A stretch of DNA of 64,000 nt, taken from contig NZ_BAEO01000009.1 in assembly GCF_000314995.1 (NCBI RefSeq), forward strand, positions 36,478-100,477. Reading direction: 5' to 3'. Position numbers and translations under genes: made by a program. Below are positions 1 through 8,686 of this stretch, piece by piece. How positions within the stretch are numbered: the stretch's first letter is position 1; each line of letters starts with the position of its first letter. Source of the DNA: Paraglaciecola arctica BSs20135. GTDB taxonomy: Bacteria > Pseudomonadota > Gammaproteobacteria > Enterobacterales > Alteromonadaceae. Below the pieces are notes generated by a model, which had not been told where the DNA came from, made no database searches, and saw nothing but the letters and a program-made list of their open reading frames with translations.

Positions 1-25
1 GCCCTTTAATATCTGGAGACGGCAT
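1..25 (-). CDS. 5' end of a gene running off the window (possible cyanophycinase)
   Basis: Only the first eight codons are present, reading M-P-S-P-D-I-K-G, starting at an ATG whose first base is position 25. The start lies 2 bases beyond the stop codon of the isoaspartyl dipeptidase gene, so the two are probably co-transcribed. Cyanophycinase genes often accompany isoaspartyl dipeptidase genes, and a short leader ending in K-G before the conserved core would fit, but eight residues cannot identify a family. The identity is a guess from context. Confidence 0.3.
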
Positions 26-27
26 TT

Positions 28-1269
28 TTATTCCTCAAAGGTACCTTTCTTAACAACTGCTTTATTGTAGATATGCCAAACACCCTTTGCCATCACGTGG
101 TTTATACGGTTTTGTTTATCTAAAACGATTAAATCAGCATCCATACCGAGTGCTATTTGACCTTTATTTTTAAAGTTCATAAGCGTGGAAACATTGCTTG
201 TAAAAAAAGCTAAGCAATCTTCAATTTTTGTTCCTTGGTCTACCAATTGATAAAATACATTGGTCATTGCAATCGAATTTGCAAAATCCATTTTGGTCAT
301 ATGACCATGACAATCAAAATTGGGCAGACAACCACCGCCATCTGAACTAATGGTTAATTTGTCTTGTGGGTAATCGCTATTGATATAGCGTAATAATGCG
401 TCTGCTGGCTCGTAACCTACTTCACCAGTTTCAAATGCGGTGACATCTATCCAGCAACCTTGCTTGGTTAACTCACACGCTTCTTCGAATAATTCTCTGC
501 GCCGGTTAACATGAGTAGGATTAAAGGTTCTAGCAGGGATCTCTGACGAAGCTAACGCTTGGCGCACTAATTCTAGACCACGCTCACCATCACCTAAATG
601 CAAATGCACTACACCCGCTTTACCAGTCATCAAGCGTGAAACATGAGCTTCTGATGCTACTTTTAGTAATTCATTAAGTGTGGGTTGCGATGATCTATGA
701 TCACTAATAGCCAATTCACCTACCCCCACAATAGGCTCAATAAATACAATATCGGTTCTTATTGAGCCCGTTAGAGTAGTTGGCGGCAGATGATACCCAC
801 CTGTATAACAGTAGGCTGACAGCCCTTCCTCTCGCAAAGCGTACACTTGGGCAAGTAATGATTCAGTACTGCGAGTCACATCGTCAGTACCCAATAATCC
901 AACCGCAGTTGTCACACCCGCTTGCGTAAATTGACTTAAAGGCACAGCTGGAACACGAGTTGAAAAACCTGCTTCACCGCCGCCGCCCGTAATGTGGGTA
1001 TGGGCGTCGATAAAACCAGGAAGCAACGCTTGGCCTTGCAGGTCGAGTTCATCAACGGCAAGTAGCGGATCCAAAACAGGTAACTCATCACCCATGTAGA
1101 GTATTTCGCCACCACCAATCACAAGATGCTGAAGACCCATAGCCTCAGGAGCATAAACATTAGCGTTTTTAAGTAAAGTTATAGAACTAGCTGAAGCCAC
1201 AGAATTTACCGACATATAAAAATAAGATGAAAACAGCGCGATCCTAAAGCACTCAAAGCCGCTTAGCAA
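28..1269 (-). CDS. iadA: Isoaspartyl dipeptidase (beta-aspartyl peptidase), probably exported
   Basis: Amidohydrolase-superfamily zinc enzyme that hydrolyses beta-aspartyl dipeptides from damaged proteins or cyanophycin. Visible motifs are FIDAHTH (residues 87-92), the GGGGEAG loop, GLLGTDD and AISDHRSS, all characteristic of the IadA family. At the position of the carboxylated metal-bridging lysine of the E. coli enzyme there is Glu185, a substitution I recall as described for the Colwellia enzyme. The 413-residue reading uses a TTG start with no well-placed ribosome site. Its first 27 residues look like a signal peptide (hydrophobic stretch, then A-S-A), which argues for this start over the ATG at residue 19. 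Export is inference. It precedes a truncated gene at the window edge and diverges from the M20 peptidase. Confidence 0.85.
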   Translation of the reverse strand: MLSGFECFRIALFSSYFYMSVNSVASASSITLLKNANVYAPEAMGLQHLVIGGGEILYMGDELPVLDPLLAVDELDLQGQALLPGFIDAHTHITGGGGEAGFSTRVPAVPLSQFTQAGVTTAVGLLGTDDVTRSTESLLAQVYALREEGLSAYCYTGGYHLPPTTLTGSIRTDIVFIEPIVGVGELAISDHRSSQPTLNELLKVASEAHVSRLMTGKAGVVHLHLGDGERGLELVRQALASSEIPARTFNPTHVNRRRELFEEACELTKQGCWIDVTAFETGEVGYEPADALLRYINSDYPQDKLTISSDGGGCLPNFDCHGHMTKMDFANSIAMTNVFYQLVDQGTKIEDCLAFFTSNVSTLMNFKNKGQIALGMDADLIVLDKQNRINHVMAKGVWHIYNKAVVKKGTFEE

Positions 1270-1388
1270 AGGCTTTGTCAGCTTAATCCCCCCATAAAAC
1301 CAAGATTAATCTGCCAATGTGGCTGCAAATCGTACAAATTAAGACTAGAGTTAATACTCGTTTTTCATCTATATATTGAATAACCCAC

Positions 1389-2783
1389 ATGAAAAAAATT
1401 CTATCATTTACAATATTAATCTTTGCCTCTATGTCCACTTTAGCTGCTGCGATAAAAGATTCCCCACATGCAGTAAAAACGCTGCAGATTTACAAAACCA
1501 TAATTGAGATCCCAACCGTAGCCGGACGTGGCAAAGTACCAGAAATGGCCGCATACCTAGCAAAAGAATTTAGTGACGTTGGCTTTAAAAATGAAGATAT
1601 TCAAATTCTTCCAACTGGTGAAACAGCAGCACTAATTGTGCGTTACCAAGGTAACGGCTCTGCAGACAAAAAACCCATTCTTTTACTGGGTCATATGGAT
1701 GTAGTAGAAGCGTTTGACAAAGATTGGCAGCGCCCGCCTTTTACGCTCACTCAAGATGATAAGTATTTCTACGGCCGCGGCACTATAGATAATAAACTTG
1801 GCATTGCCATGCTCTCTGCAACTTTTATTCGTTTGAAAAAAGAAGGTTTTATTCCTAACCGGGATATCTTTATCGTTTTCTCGGGTGACGAAGAAACCGC
1901 CATGGTAACCACAAAAATGCTCGCCAATGCACGGCCTGAACTGGCAAACGCAGAATACGCTCTTAATTCTGATGCTGGCGGCGGTGATCTGGATAAAGAT
2001 GGCAAAGCCATAACCTACTTAGTGCAAGCAGCAGAAAAAACCTATGTTAGCTTCGAACTCACATTGCGCAACAAAGGCGGCCATAGCTCAAGACCAAGGC
2101 CCGACAATGCGATTTATGAACTATCAACAGCCTTACTTAACATCAGAGACTACCACTTCCCTGTGATGTGGAGTGACATGACTCGGGAGTTTTTTAAAGT
2201 ATCAGGTACCCAATTGAGCGGCGAATTAGGCAAGGCTATGACGGCATTTGCAGCCGACCCAACAAATAAAAAAGCATCTGACCGACTAGAAAAAGAATCC
2301 TCATACGTGGGTACCACTCGTACTACTTGTGTCACTACTATGTTAAAAGCAGGACACGCTGAAAATGCCCTACCGCAATCCGCCACAGCCACAGTCAATT
2401 GCCGTATTTTCCCAGGTATCAGTGTTGAAGACGTCAAACAAAGCCTACAAAAAGTGGTAAACAATGATGCTATAGAATTTGTCACCTTAGGCTTACCAGT
2501 AGAAAGCCCAATATCAGAATTGCGGGATGACGTAAGGGCCGCGGTCAAAAAAGCCGTACATGCTCGTTATCCTAATGTACAAATAATTGCCTACATGGAA
2601 TCAGGCGGCACAGACGGTATGCACTTTCGCAAAGCAGGTATCCCAACATGGGCATTAGCTAGTGTATTTATGAACCCAGATGAAATGTTTGCCCACGGTC
2701 TAAATGAACGTTTACCTATCAAAACCTTCTATGATGGCTTGGATCATTGGAGCATTATTTTAAAAGACCTAACAGCTAACTAA
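1389..2783 (+). CDS. Exported M20-family metallopeptidase
   Basis: Zinc carboxypeptidase-like enzyme of the M20/M25/M40 clan, probably removing residues from short peptides in the periplasm. A lysine-rich start, hydrophobic stretch and A-A-A region within the first 22 residues form a signal peptide. Metal and catalytic motifs are visible in order: LLLGHMDVV, GRGTIDNKLG, SGDEET, a NSDAGGG segment, the GGHSSRP lid/dimerisation motif and a late SGGTDG segment. The length (464 aa) is normal for the family. The ribosome site is weak. It is transcribed away from the isoaspartyl dipeptidase gene, so both may serve peptide scavenging. The exact substrate cannot be read from sequence. Confidence 0.88.
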   Translation: MKKILSFTILIFASMSTLAAAIKDSPHAVKTLQIYKTIIEIPTVAGRGKVPEMAAYLAKEFSDVGFKNEDIQILPTGETAALIVRYQGNGSADKKPILLLGHMDVVEAFDKDWQRPPFTLTQDDKYFYGRGTIDNKLGIAMLSATFIRLKKEGFIPNRDIFIVFSGDEETAMVTTKMLANARPELANAEYALNSDAGGGDLDKDGKAITYLVQAAEKTYVSFELTLRNKGGHSSRPRPDNAIYELSTALLNIRDYHFPVMWSDMTREFFKVSGTQLSGELGKAMTAFAADPTNKKASDRLEKESSYVGTTRTTCVTTMLKAGHAENALPQSATATVNCRIFPGISVEDVKQSLQKVVNNDAIEFVTLGLPVESPISELRDDVRAAVKKAVHARYPNVQIIAYMESGGTDGMHFRKAGIPTWALASVFMNPDEMFAHGLNERLPIKTFYDGLDHWSIILKDLTAN

Positions 2784-2801
2784 CCTTAGATTACAACAAA
2801 T

Positions 2802-2827
2802 GCCTGCTGCCATTTTTAGTAGCAGGC
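2802..2827 (+). terminator. Hairpin downstream of the M20 peptidase gene
   Basis: Perfect 7-bp stem GCCTGCT/AGCAGGC with a 12-base loop, 18 bases after the peptidase stop codon. The following bases (TTGAACATTT) are only moderately T-rich, so a rho-independent terminator is likely but not certain. Confidence 0.5.
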
Positions 2828-3022
2828 TTGAACATTTATGACTGTATTAAATCCTCAAAGACTGCCCACAATTAACTGAGGTTATTGAATTTGCTAATAT
2901 TATTTAGCCAATTTGAATTGAATACGTATGTAGCAATTTGTTAAGCACTCAATGCAGAGATAGTATTAATTATTCAAACTTTATTGATCTTAAATTTAGA
3001 AAGATCAAAGGATAAGACTAAT

Positions 3023-5062
3023 ATGAAACTCAAACATCTAGCAAATTGTGGTCTATTACTCACGGTTTTTATTGTTAATCAAACAATGGCCAAAACTGTC
3101 AGTCTAACCTCTCCCAATAACGCCCTAGAAATCTTTTTATCAGACGATAACGGGGCGATTAAATACCAAGTGAAATATGCTGGAAAATTAGTAATACAAC
3201 CCTCAGCTTTGGGACTACTGCTTAAGAACGAAGAAGGTTTTTCGCAGAATTTAAGTATTAGGAAAAGCGAGATATTGTCAGCAGATGATACTTGGGTTCA
3301 GCCATGGGGTGAGCGCAAATTTGTAAGAGATCATCACAACGAACTTTATGTCGAATTCAAAGAAGATGATAATTCACCATTTAATATAGGTATTCGATTT
3401 AAGTTATTTGATGATGGTTTTGGGTTTCGTTATGAAGGTTTGGGTGACAACAAAACTCCTGTCGCTATTATTGATGATTTGACCGAATTTTCATTCCAAC
3501 AACCTGAAAAAATAGATTCTTGGTGGATACCTGCTCGTGGCTGGAATCGATACGAATATTTATACGAATCGACAAAACTCGATAAAATTGATCGGGTGCA
3601 TACGCCTTTCACTTTCAAACTGCCAGGTGGTGAACACGTCAGTATTCATGAAGCAGCCTTAGTGAATTTTGCAGCCATGACCTTAGACCAAAGACGCCCT
3701 GGAACGCTAAAATCAAATTTAACACCCCGTTATGATGGCCTAAAAGTATTAACTACTGGTGACTTTAAAAGCTCATGGCGTACGGTTCAAATAGCTAAAG
3801 ATGCGGTTGGATTGCTTAATTCTGATTTAATTCTCAACCTCAATGAACCGAATAAGCTGGGTGATGTGTCATGGGTTAAACCAGGTAAATACGTTGGTAT
3901 TTGGTGGGGCATGCATCTAAATGTGAATAGCTGGGGTTCTGGCCCTATTCACGGTGCAACCACGCAGCAAACCAAACAATATATGGATTTTGCGGCTAAG
4001 TATGGTTTTGATGGTGTGTTAGTAGAAGGTTGGAATATTGGCTGGGACGGCAGTTGGTATGAAAATGGAGATGTATTCAGTTTCACGCAAAACTATGCCG
4101 ATTTTGACTTAGAAGCCGTTACCCAATATGGCAAATCTAAAGACGTTCGACTAATTGGCCACCATGAAACATCTGGCAGTATAAGTAATTATGAAAACCA
4201 AATGGACGACGCCTACACACTTTATCAAAAACACGGCGTGACTCAAGTAAAAACAGGTTACGTTGCCGATGGTGGCCAAGTTAAACGTATTGACGAAAAC
4301 GGGATTGCACGCATGGAGTGGCACGATAGTCAAAACGTTATCAATCACTACTTACACAGTGTCAAACAAGCAGCCAAACATCAAATTAGCATTAATACTC
4401 ACGAACCCATTAAAGATACCGGATTAAGACGTACCTACCCCAATTGGATCAGTCGAGAAGGTGCTAGAGGTCAGGAGTTTAATGCCTGGGGCTCCCCTCC
4501 AAATTCTCCTGCACATACAGTTAACCTTGTGTATACCCGCATGTTGGCAGGGCCTATGGATTTTACACCAGGAATTTTTAATTTGGCTTATGAAGGGCTT
4601 GATGCAGAAAATCGCGTACAAACCACTTTAGCCAAACAACTTGCCTTGTATGTGGTGTTATACAGCCCAATTCAAATGGCGGCCGATTTAATAGAACACT
4701 ACGAGCAAAACTTGCCCGCGTTCCAATTTATTCAAGACGTATCAACGGACTGGCAACAAAGTATTGCCTTGGATGGTGAAGTCGGTGAATTTGTGGTATT
4801 TGCTAGGCAAGAAAGAGACAAAAATGATTGGTTTTTAGGAGCAATTACTAATGAAAAAAGTCGCGAAATTAAACTAGCACTAAGCTTCTTAGAGAAAGGT
4901 AAAAGTTACCAAGCACAAATCTATAAAGATGGCGAAGACGCTGATTGGAAAAGCAATCCCTACGCTTTGGATATCGTCAAGCAAGTCGTCACAAGTGAGG
5001 ATACGTTAAATCTAAAACTTGCCACAAGCGGTGGCGCTGCGATCCGCTTCAAAGCACTATAA
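3023..5062 (+). CDS. Exported glycoside hydrolase family 97 (alpha-glucosidase type)
   Basis: GH97 enzymes hydrolyse alpha-glucosidic or alpha-galactosidic bonds using a calcium-dependent (beta/alpha)8 barrel flanked by beta-sandwich domains. The 679-residue product starts at an ATG with AAAGGA upstream; a longer reading from 2984 adds only a charged stretch before the signal peptide (cleavage after T-M-A). Family signatures include VKTGYVADGG, EWHDSQNVINHY, NTHEPIKDTGLRRTYPN and REGARGQEFNAW. The TGY sequence where retaining members carry a nucleophile Asp, together with the conserved downstream glutamates, suggests the inverting SusB-like subgroup. That assignment is from memory of the family. 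It stands alone, with no neighbouring starch genes, and ends before a strong terminator. Confidence 0.85.
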   Translation: MKLKHLANCGLLLTVFIVNQTMAKTVSLTSPNNALEIFLSDDNGAIKYQVKYAGKLVIQPSALGLLLKNEEGFSQNLSIRKSEILSADDTWVQPWGERKFVRDHHNELYVEFKEDDNSPFNIGIRFKLFDDGFGFRYEGLGDNKTPVAIIDDLTEFSFQQPEKIDSWWIPARGWNRYEYLYESTKLDKIDRVHTPFTFKLPGGEHVSIHEAALVNFAAMTLDQRRPGTLKSNLTPRYDGLKVLTTGDFKSSWRTVQIAKDAVGLLNSDLILNLNEPNKLGDVSWVKPGKYVGIWWGMHLNVNSWGSGPIHGATTQQTKQYMDFAAKYGFDGVLVEGWNIGWDGSWYENGDVFSFTQNYADFDLEAVTQYGKSKDVRLIGHHETSGSISNYENQMDDAYTLYQKHGVTQVKTGYVADGGQVKRIDENGIARMEWHDSQNVINHYLHSVKQAAKHQISINTHEPIKDTGLRRTYPNWISREGARGQEFNAWGSPPNSPAHTVNLVYTRMLAGPMDFTPGIFNLAYEGLDAENRVQTTLAKQLALYVVLYSPIQMAADLIEHYEQNLPAFQFIQDVSTDWQQSIALDGEVGEFVVFARQERDKNDWFLGAITNEKSREIKLALSFLEKGKSYQAQIYKDGEDADWKSNPYALDIVKQVVTSEDTLNLKLATSGGAAIRFKAL

Positions 5063-5142
5063 AACTCGGCGATTAGTTTTTGGGGCAAGCTAAATGATAA
5101 ATCAGCCAGCCTTCAGTATGGCAAATCTAGTGGTATTAAATT

Positions 5143-5166
5143 GAAGGGGCAATGCCCCTTCTTTGT
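5143..5166 (+). terminator. Rho-independent terminator after GH97
   Basis: Perfect 8-bp stem GAAGGGGC/GCCCCTTC with a 3-base loop followed by TTTGT on the plus strand. It separates the GH97 gene from the convergent ammonium-transporter fusion gene and may act in both directions. Confidence 0.75.
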
Positions 5167-5172
5167 CTGTAG

Positions 5173-8100
5173 TTAATATAGAATATTAACTACAGATTCT
5201 TCGCTGTATTGTGTGAGGTCTTTTTGAATTAATAGCTTACTGGCATCTGCGACACTTTGTGGTCGATGAAAATAAAAACCTTGATAATAATCACATCCCA
5301 TTTTTTGCAAAGTGGCTAATTGTGACTCAGTTTCGATGCCTTCAGCAATAGTTGTTAACTTAAGACTCTTGGCTAAATTAACAATAGTTGCACATATTTC
5401 AGCATCCTCATTTTTCACATCACTTTCTGCAACAAAAGAACGATCAATTTTGAGAATATCCAACGGTAATATTTTTAAGTAACTTAACGACGAATAACCG
5501 GTGCCAAAATCATCCACAGAAACACTACAATTGAGCGACTTCAACTCATTCAGAATAGACACACAAGTATCAATATCCTCAATTAACATGCTTTCGGTGA
5601 TTTCTATTTCTATGTACTTTCCGTCAATGTTGTAATGGGTTAGCTGAGTTTTAATAAAAGGCAAAAACTCAGGGCAAACAAGGTGTCGGCCCGCAATATT
5701 GATAGAAACGGGTAATACTTGATAGCCTTGGGCAAACCATTGTTTAATGGTCTTCAATACCGAAACAATAACAAACTCACCAATAGCCACAATTAAATTA
5801 CTTTGCTCAGCGATAGGAATAAATTCGGCAGGAGAAATATCACCTAAGGTTGGATGGTGCCAGCGTATCAAAGCTTCAAACGACACTAAGGTGCCCTGTG
5901 CGGTTACTTTAGGCTGATACACCATACTTAGCTGATTGAGCTCTAAGGCAGCTTGTATCCTTCTTTCATACTCACCCTCTGCATGGGCTTTTTCTCCCAT
6001 TAGTTGCGTATAAAGTTGGAAATTATCTCTGCCTTTTGTTTTAGCATGGTACATAGCGATATCGGCATGTTGTATCAGTTCATCTGAACTGACACTACCC
6101 GACTCAGAGATAGCAATGCCGATACTGGTAGGAATGCGGTAATTTTTTTCTTTTATCGTAATAACATCCCTCAATACAGCTAACACTTGTTGTGCTTTTT
6201 CACAGACAATCTTAGTCGTGAGCTCCCCCCTTACAACAATAATAAATTCATCTCCTCCTAAACGCGCAACAATATCTTGTTCTCCACAGACCTTATTTAA
6301 TCGTGAAGCAACCTCTACAAGTAAAACGTCTCCCGCCTTATGTCCTAGGGTATCGTTGATTTTTTTAAAGTTATCTAAGTCCAAAAAAAACAAGGCTATG
6401 ACGTCATTATTAAATTTTGCATCTCTGACCGCCAAATTAAGTTCGCGCATTAAGTGAGTGCGATTAGAGAGGTGAGTAAGTGGATCTTTATAGGCTAAAA
6501 AATGTAGCCTTGATTGGATTTTTTGCTCTTGGGTGACATCTCTAAGGTGTAAAGTAAATTCCAGCCTTTTATCCATACTGACTCTGGCACTGGTGATGGT
6601 TACTTCAGCTGGGAAGGTTTGACCTGAAGCTCGTTTTAGCTGCACTTTAGAACGCCTATCTAACACTAACCCACTAGCGTGGGAAAATTGATGGGACAAA
6701 CTAACTAAAAACGCTTTTTTATTCTCTTCTAGAGCAAAATTGTCAATAAAACACAGACCAGAAATTTGATTTTTCAAAATACCTAAAGTGCGCTCTGCAG
6801 CTGGGTTAAATTCAATAATATGGCCTTGCCAGTCAATGGAAATAATGCAATCCATGGATGAGTCCAAAATGGCACTTTTGCGTTTTTCACTCAGCTTGAA
6901 TTGCTTCATCGCCTTTTCGCGGGCTAACATCTCTTGTGATACCTGAGAAATCACTTGGTTGTATTTTTTTGCTATTTGGCCAACTTCAGTAAAAGGCTCT
7001 TCTTTCACAGCTAAACTGTAATTGCCTTCTGTTTGGTGGGTCTGCATTTCATCTAATAAGTCAATCAACTCAGTGGTGGCATGATGCTCACTGATATTTA
7101 AGCCGCGAACTTCATCTTCTTGGGATACTCTGAGTGGATGTGAACGGTTAATTAGCACTATAAATAAATAACTCACACAAAAACTGAAGACACCTATAGT
7201 GAAAATACCAAGTAATTGCACTGCCACTTGCTCAATCATAGTTAAACCAGTGGCAAGTATGAGTGGGTCGCCAAAAAATCCCACGGCCAATGTCCCCCAA
7301 ACACCCGCGAACAAATGTGTGGGAATCACTTTTAAGGCATCATCAATTTCTAATTTATCAAGTAACTCTGATCCATAATGCGCTATGACACCCGCCAAAA
7401 TTCCAATAAAAGCAGCTTCCACAGGCGAGACAGCGTGGCAGCCTGCAGTCACCCCAACTAAACCAGCGATAATGCCATTTAAACTCGAACCAACGTCCAC
7501 ATAGCGCTGGGTAATTTGATGTAAAACCGTACTAGCCAGTCCGCCCCAAATGCCTGCTAAACAGGTGTTTAGAATAATAATAGGCACTAAATCATCAAAA
7601 ATAAGCGCACTACCACCGTTAAAACCGAACCAACCAAACCAAATTAGCATAGTACCTAAAGCGGCCATGGGTATATTGCTGCCAGAGGGAAAACTATGTG
7701 CGGACTGAAATCGCCCTAGCCTAGGTCCAATCACTAAAACGGCAGCTAATGCCACCCAACCGCCAACTGAATGCACCACAGTTGAGCCTGCAAAATCTAT
7801 AAAACCTAATTGTTGCAGCCATCCCTCGTTGCCCGAAGTAAACGCGCCAGCCCATGCCCAATGACCAACCAGCGGATAAATAAAGGCGCTAAGAATGATA
7901 GTGATATAAATATACCCAGAAAACCGCATTCGTTCTGCTACAGCGCCAGAGGTCAATGTAGCGGCAGTGCTACAAAACATCATTTGAAAAAGGAAAAACA
8001 AAATTTGGTAGGGCGTGTTATTTTGACCGAATAAAAATTCACCGCTTCCTATCCATCCAGCAACGCTTGGCCCAAACATTAAGCCAAAACCAAATAGCCA

Positions 8101-8256
8101 AAACACACAAGCTGAAATAATAAAATCGGTGACATTTTTAGCCGCAACATTAATATTATTTTTACTGCGAGTTCTGCCACTTTCTAAACATAAAAATCCC
8201 ACCTGCATTAAAAAAACAAACATAGTAGAAATAAGCAGCCAAAGGTGGTCTAACAT
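5173..8256 (-). CDS. Ammonium transporter fused to PAS, GGDEF and EAL domains
   Basis: 1027-residue inner-membrane protein. Residues about 1-395 are a complete Amt/MEP/Rh module: the FFLFQMMFCSTAATLTSG segment, both pore-histidine regions (FAGSTVVHSVGG and PTHLFAGVWG) and the typical EDE..GL...EH C-terminal tail. A short helical linker is followed by a PAS domain (about 460-580), a GGDEF domain with intact GGDEF, and an EAL domain with EALIRW, EITES and DDFGTGYSSL intact. The RxxD inhibitory site before GGDEF is replaced by GEQD. The protein probably couples ammonium binding or transport to c-di-GMP synthesis or breakdown. Amt-to-signalling fusions are known as a class; direction and activity here are inference. 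The ribosome site is weak. Confidence 0.9.
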   Translation of the reverse strand: MLDHLWLLISTMFVFLMQVGFLCLESGRTRSKNNINVAAKNVTDFIISACVFWLFGFGLMFGPSVAGWIGSGEFLFGQNNTPYQILFFLFQMMFCSTAATLTSGAVAERMRFSGYIYITIILSAFIYPLVGHWAWAGAFTSGNEGWLQQLGFIDFAGSTVVHSVGGWVALAAVLVIGPRLGRFQSAHSFPSGSNIPMAALGTMLIWFGWFGFNGGSALIFDDLVPIIILNTCLAGIWGGLASTVLHQITQRYVDVGSSLNGIIAGLVGVTAGCHAVSPVEAAFIGILAGVIAHYGSELLDKLEIDDALKVIPTHLFAGVWGTLAVGFFGDPLILATGLTMIEQVAVQLLGIFTIGVFSFCVSYLFIVLINRSHPLRVSQEDEVRGLNISEHHATTELIDLLDEMQTHQTEGNYSLAVKEEPFTEVGQIAKKYNQVISQVSQEMLAREKAMKQFKLSEKRKSAILDSSMDCIISIDWQGHIIEFNPAAERTLGILKNQISGLCFIDNFALEENKKAFLVSLSHQFSHASGLVLDRRSKVQLKRASGQTFPAEVTITSARVSMDKRLEFTLHLRDVTQEQKIQSRLHFLAYKDPLTHLSNRTHLMRELNLAVRDAKFNNDVIALFFLDLDNFKKINDTLGHKAGDVLLVEVASRLNKVCGEQDIVARLGGDEFIIVVRGELTTKIVCEKAQQVLAVLRDVITIKEKNYRIPTSIGIAISESGSVSSDELIQHADIAMYHAKTKGRDNFQLYTQLMGEKAHAEGEYERRIQAALELNQLSMVYQPKVTAQGTLVSFEALIRWHHPTLGDISPAEFIPIAEQSNLIVAIGEFVIVSVLKTIKQWFAQGYQVLPVSINIAGRHLVCPEFLPFIKTQLTHYNIDGKYIEIEITESMLIEDIDTCVSILNELKSLNCSVSVDDFGTGYSSLSYLKILPLDILKIDRSFVAESDVKNEDAEICATIVNLAKSLKLTTIAEGIETESQLATLQKMGCDYYQGFYFHRPQSVADASKLLIQKDLTQYSEESVVNILY

Positions 8257-8686
8257 TTACTTTTGTACCCTACAATTTACGGTTATATCTTTAGGCTTAA
8301 AGCAAATATTGTTCCCGCTCAAATACCACCTTATGGCAATAAAAGACCAGTATTTTCCCCACAATAGTGCAGGCAAGAGATATTCATGCAAACCAGCACC
8401 AAGTAAGGGCAGTGTTGTTTTATACCAATCCGTACAAAGAAGTGGCCATTCAGCAAATTTTAAAGGAGCTTAATATGTTCAAAACAATGCACAACAACCC
8501 CTAAAATGGGAAAAGGTGCAGATATTTTATGGTTAGGTCGGTACCTTTCTAGCAAAACTTTTAATGCAGATAAAGTACTAAAAAAAGAATATTGGTATTG
8601 ATTAACCTGCTTTACCTAGGATATTGACAGTGATGAAGCAGTGTTAAATACTCTCAATATCCCAGCGGGAATTTCTAGGAAAACAG
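8257..8686. other. Intergenic region, 430 bases
   Basis: Divergent promoter region between the Amt fusion (minus) and the oxidoreductase (plus). I find no convincing gene. Short open stretches near 8465-8600 lack start signals and recognisable motifs. The only clear element is AGGAAA just before the oxidoreductase start at 8687. Confidence 0.5.

Noticed and set aside
8129..8473. Plus-strand 114-residue reading frame
   Set aside because: It overlaps the Amt fusion on the other strand, has no ribosome site or family motif, and mirrors its codons.
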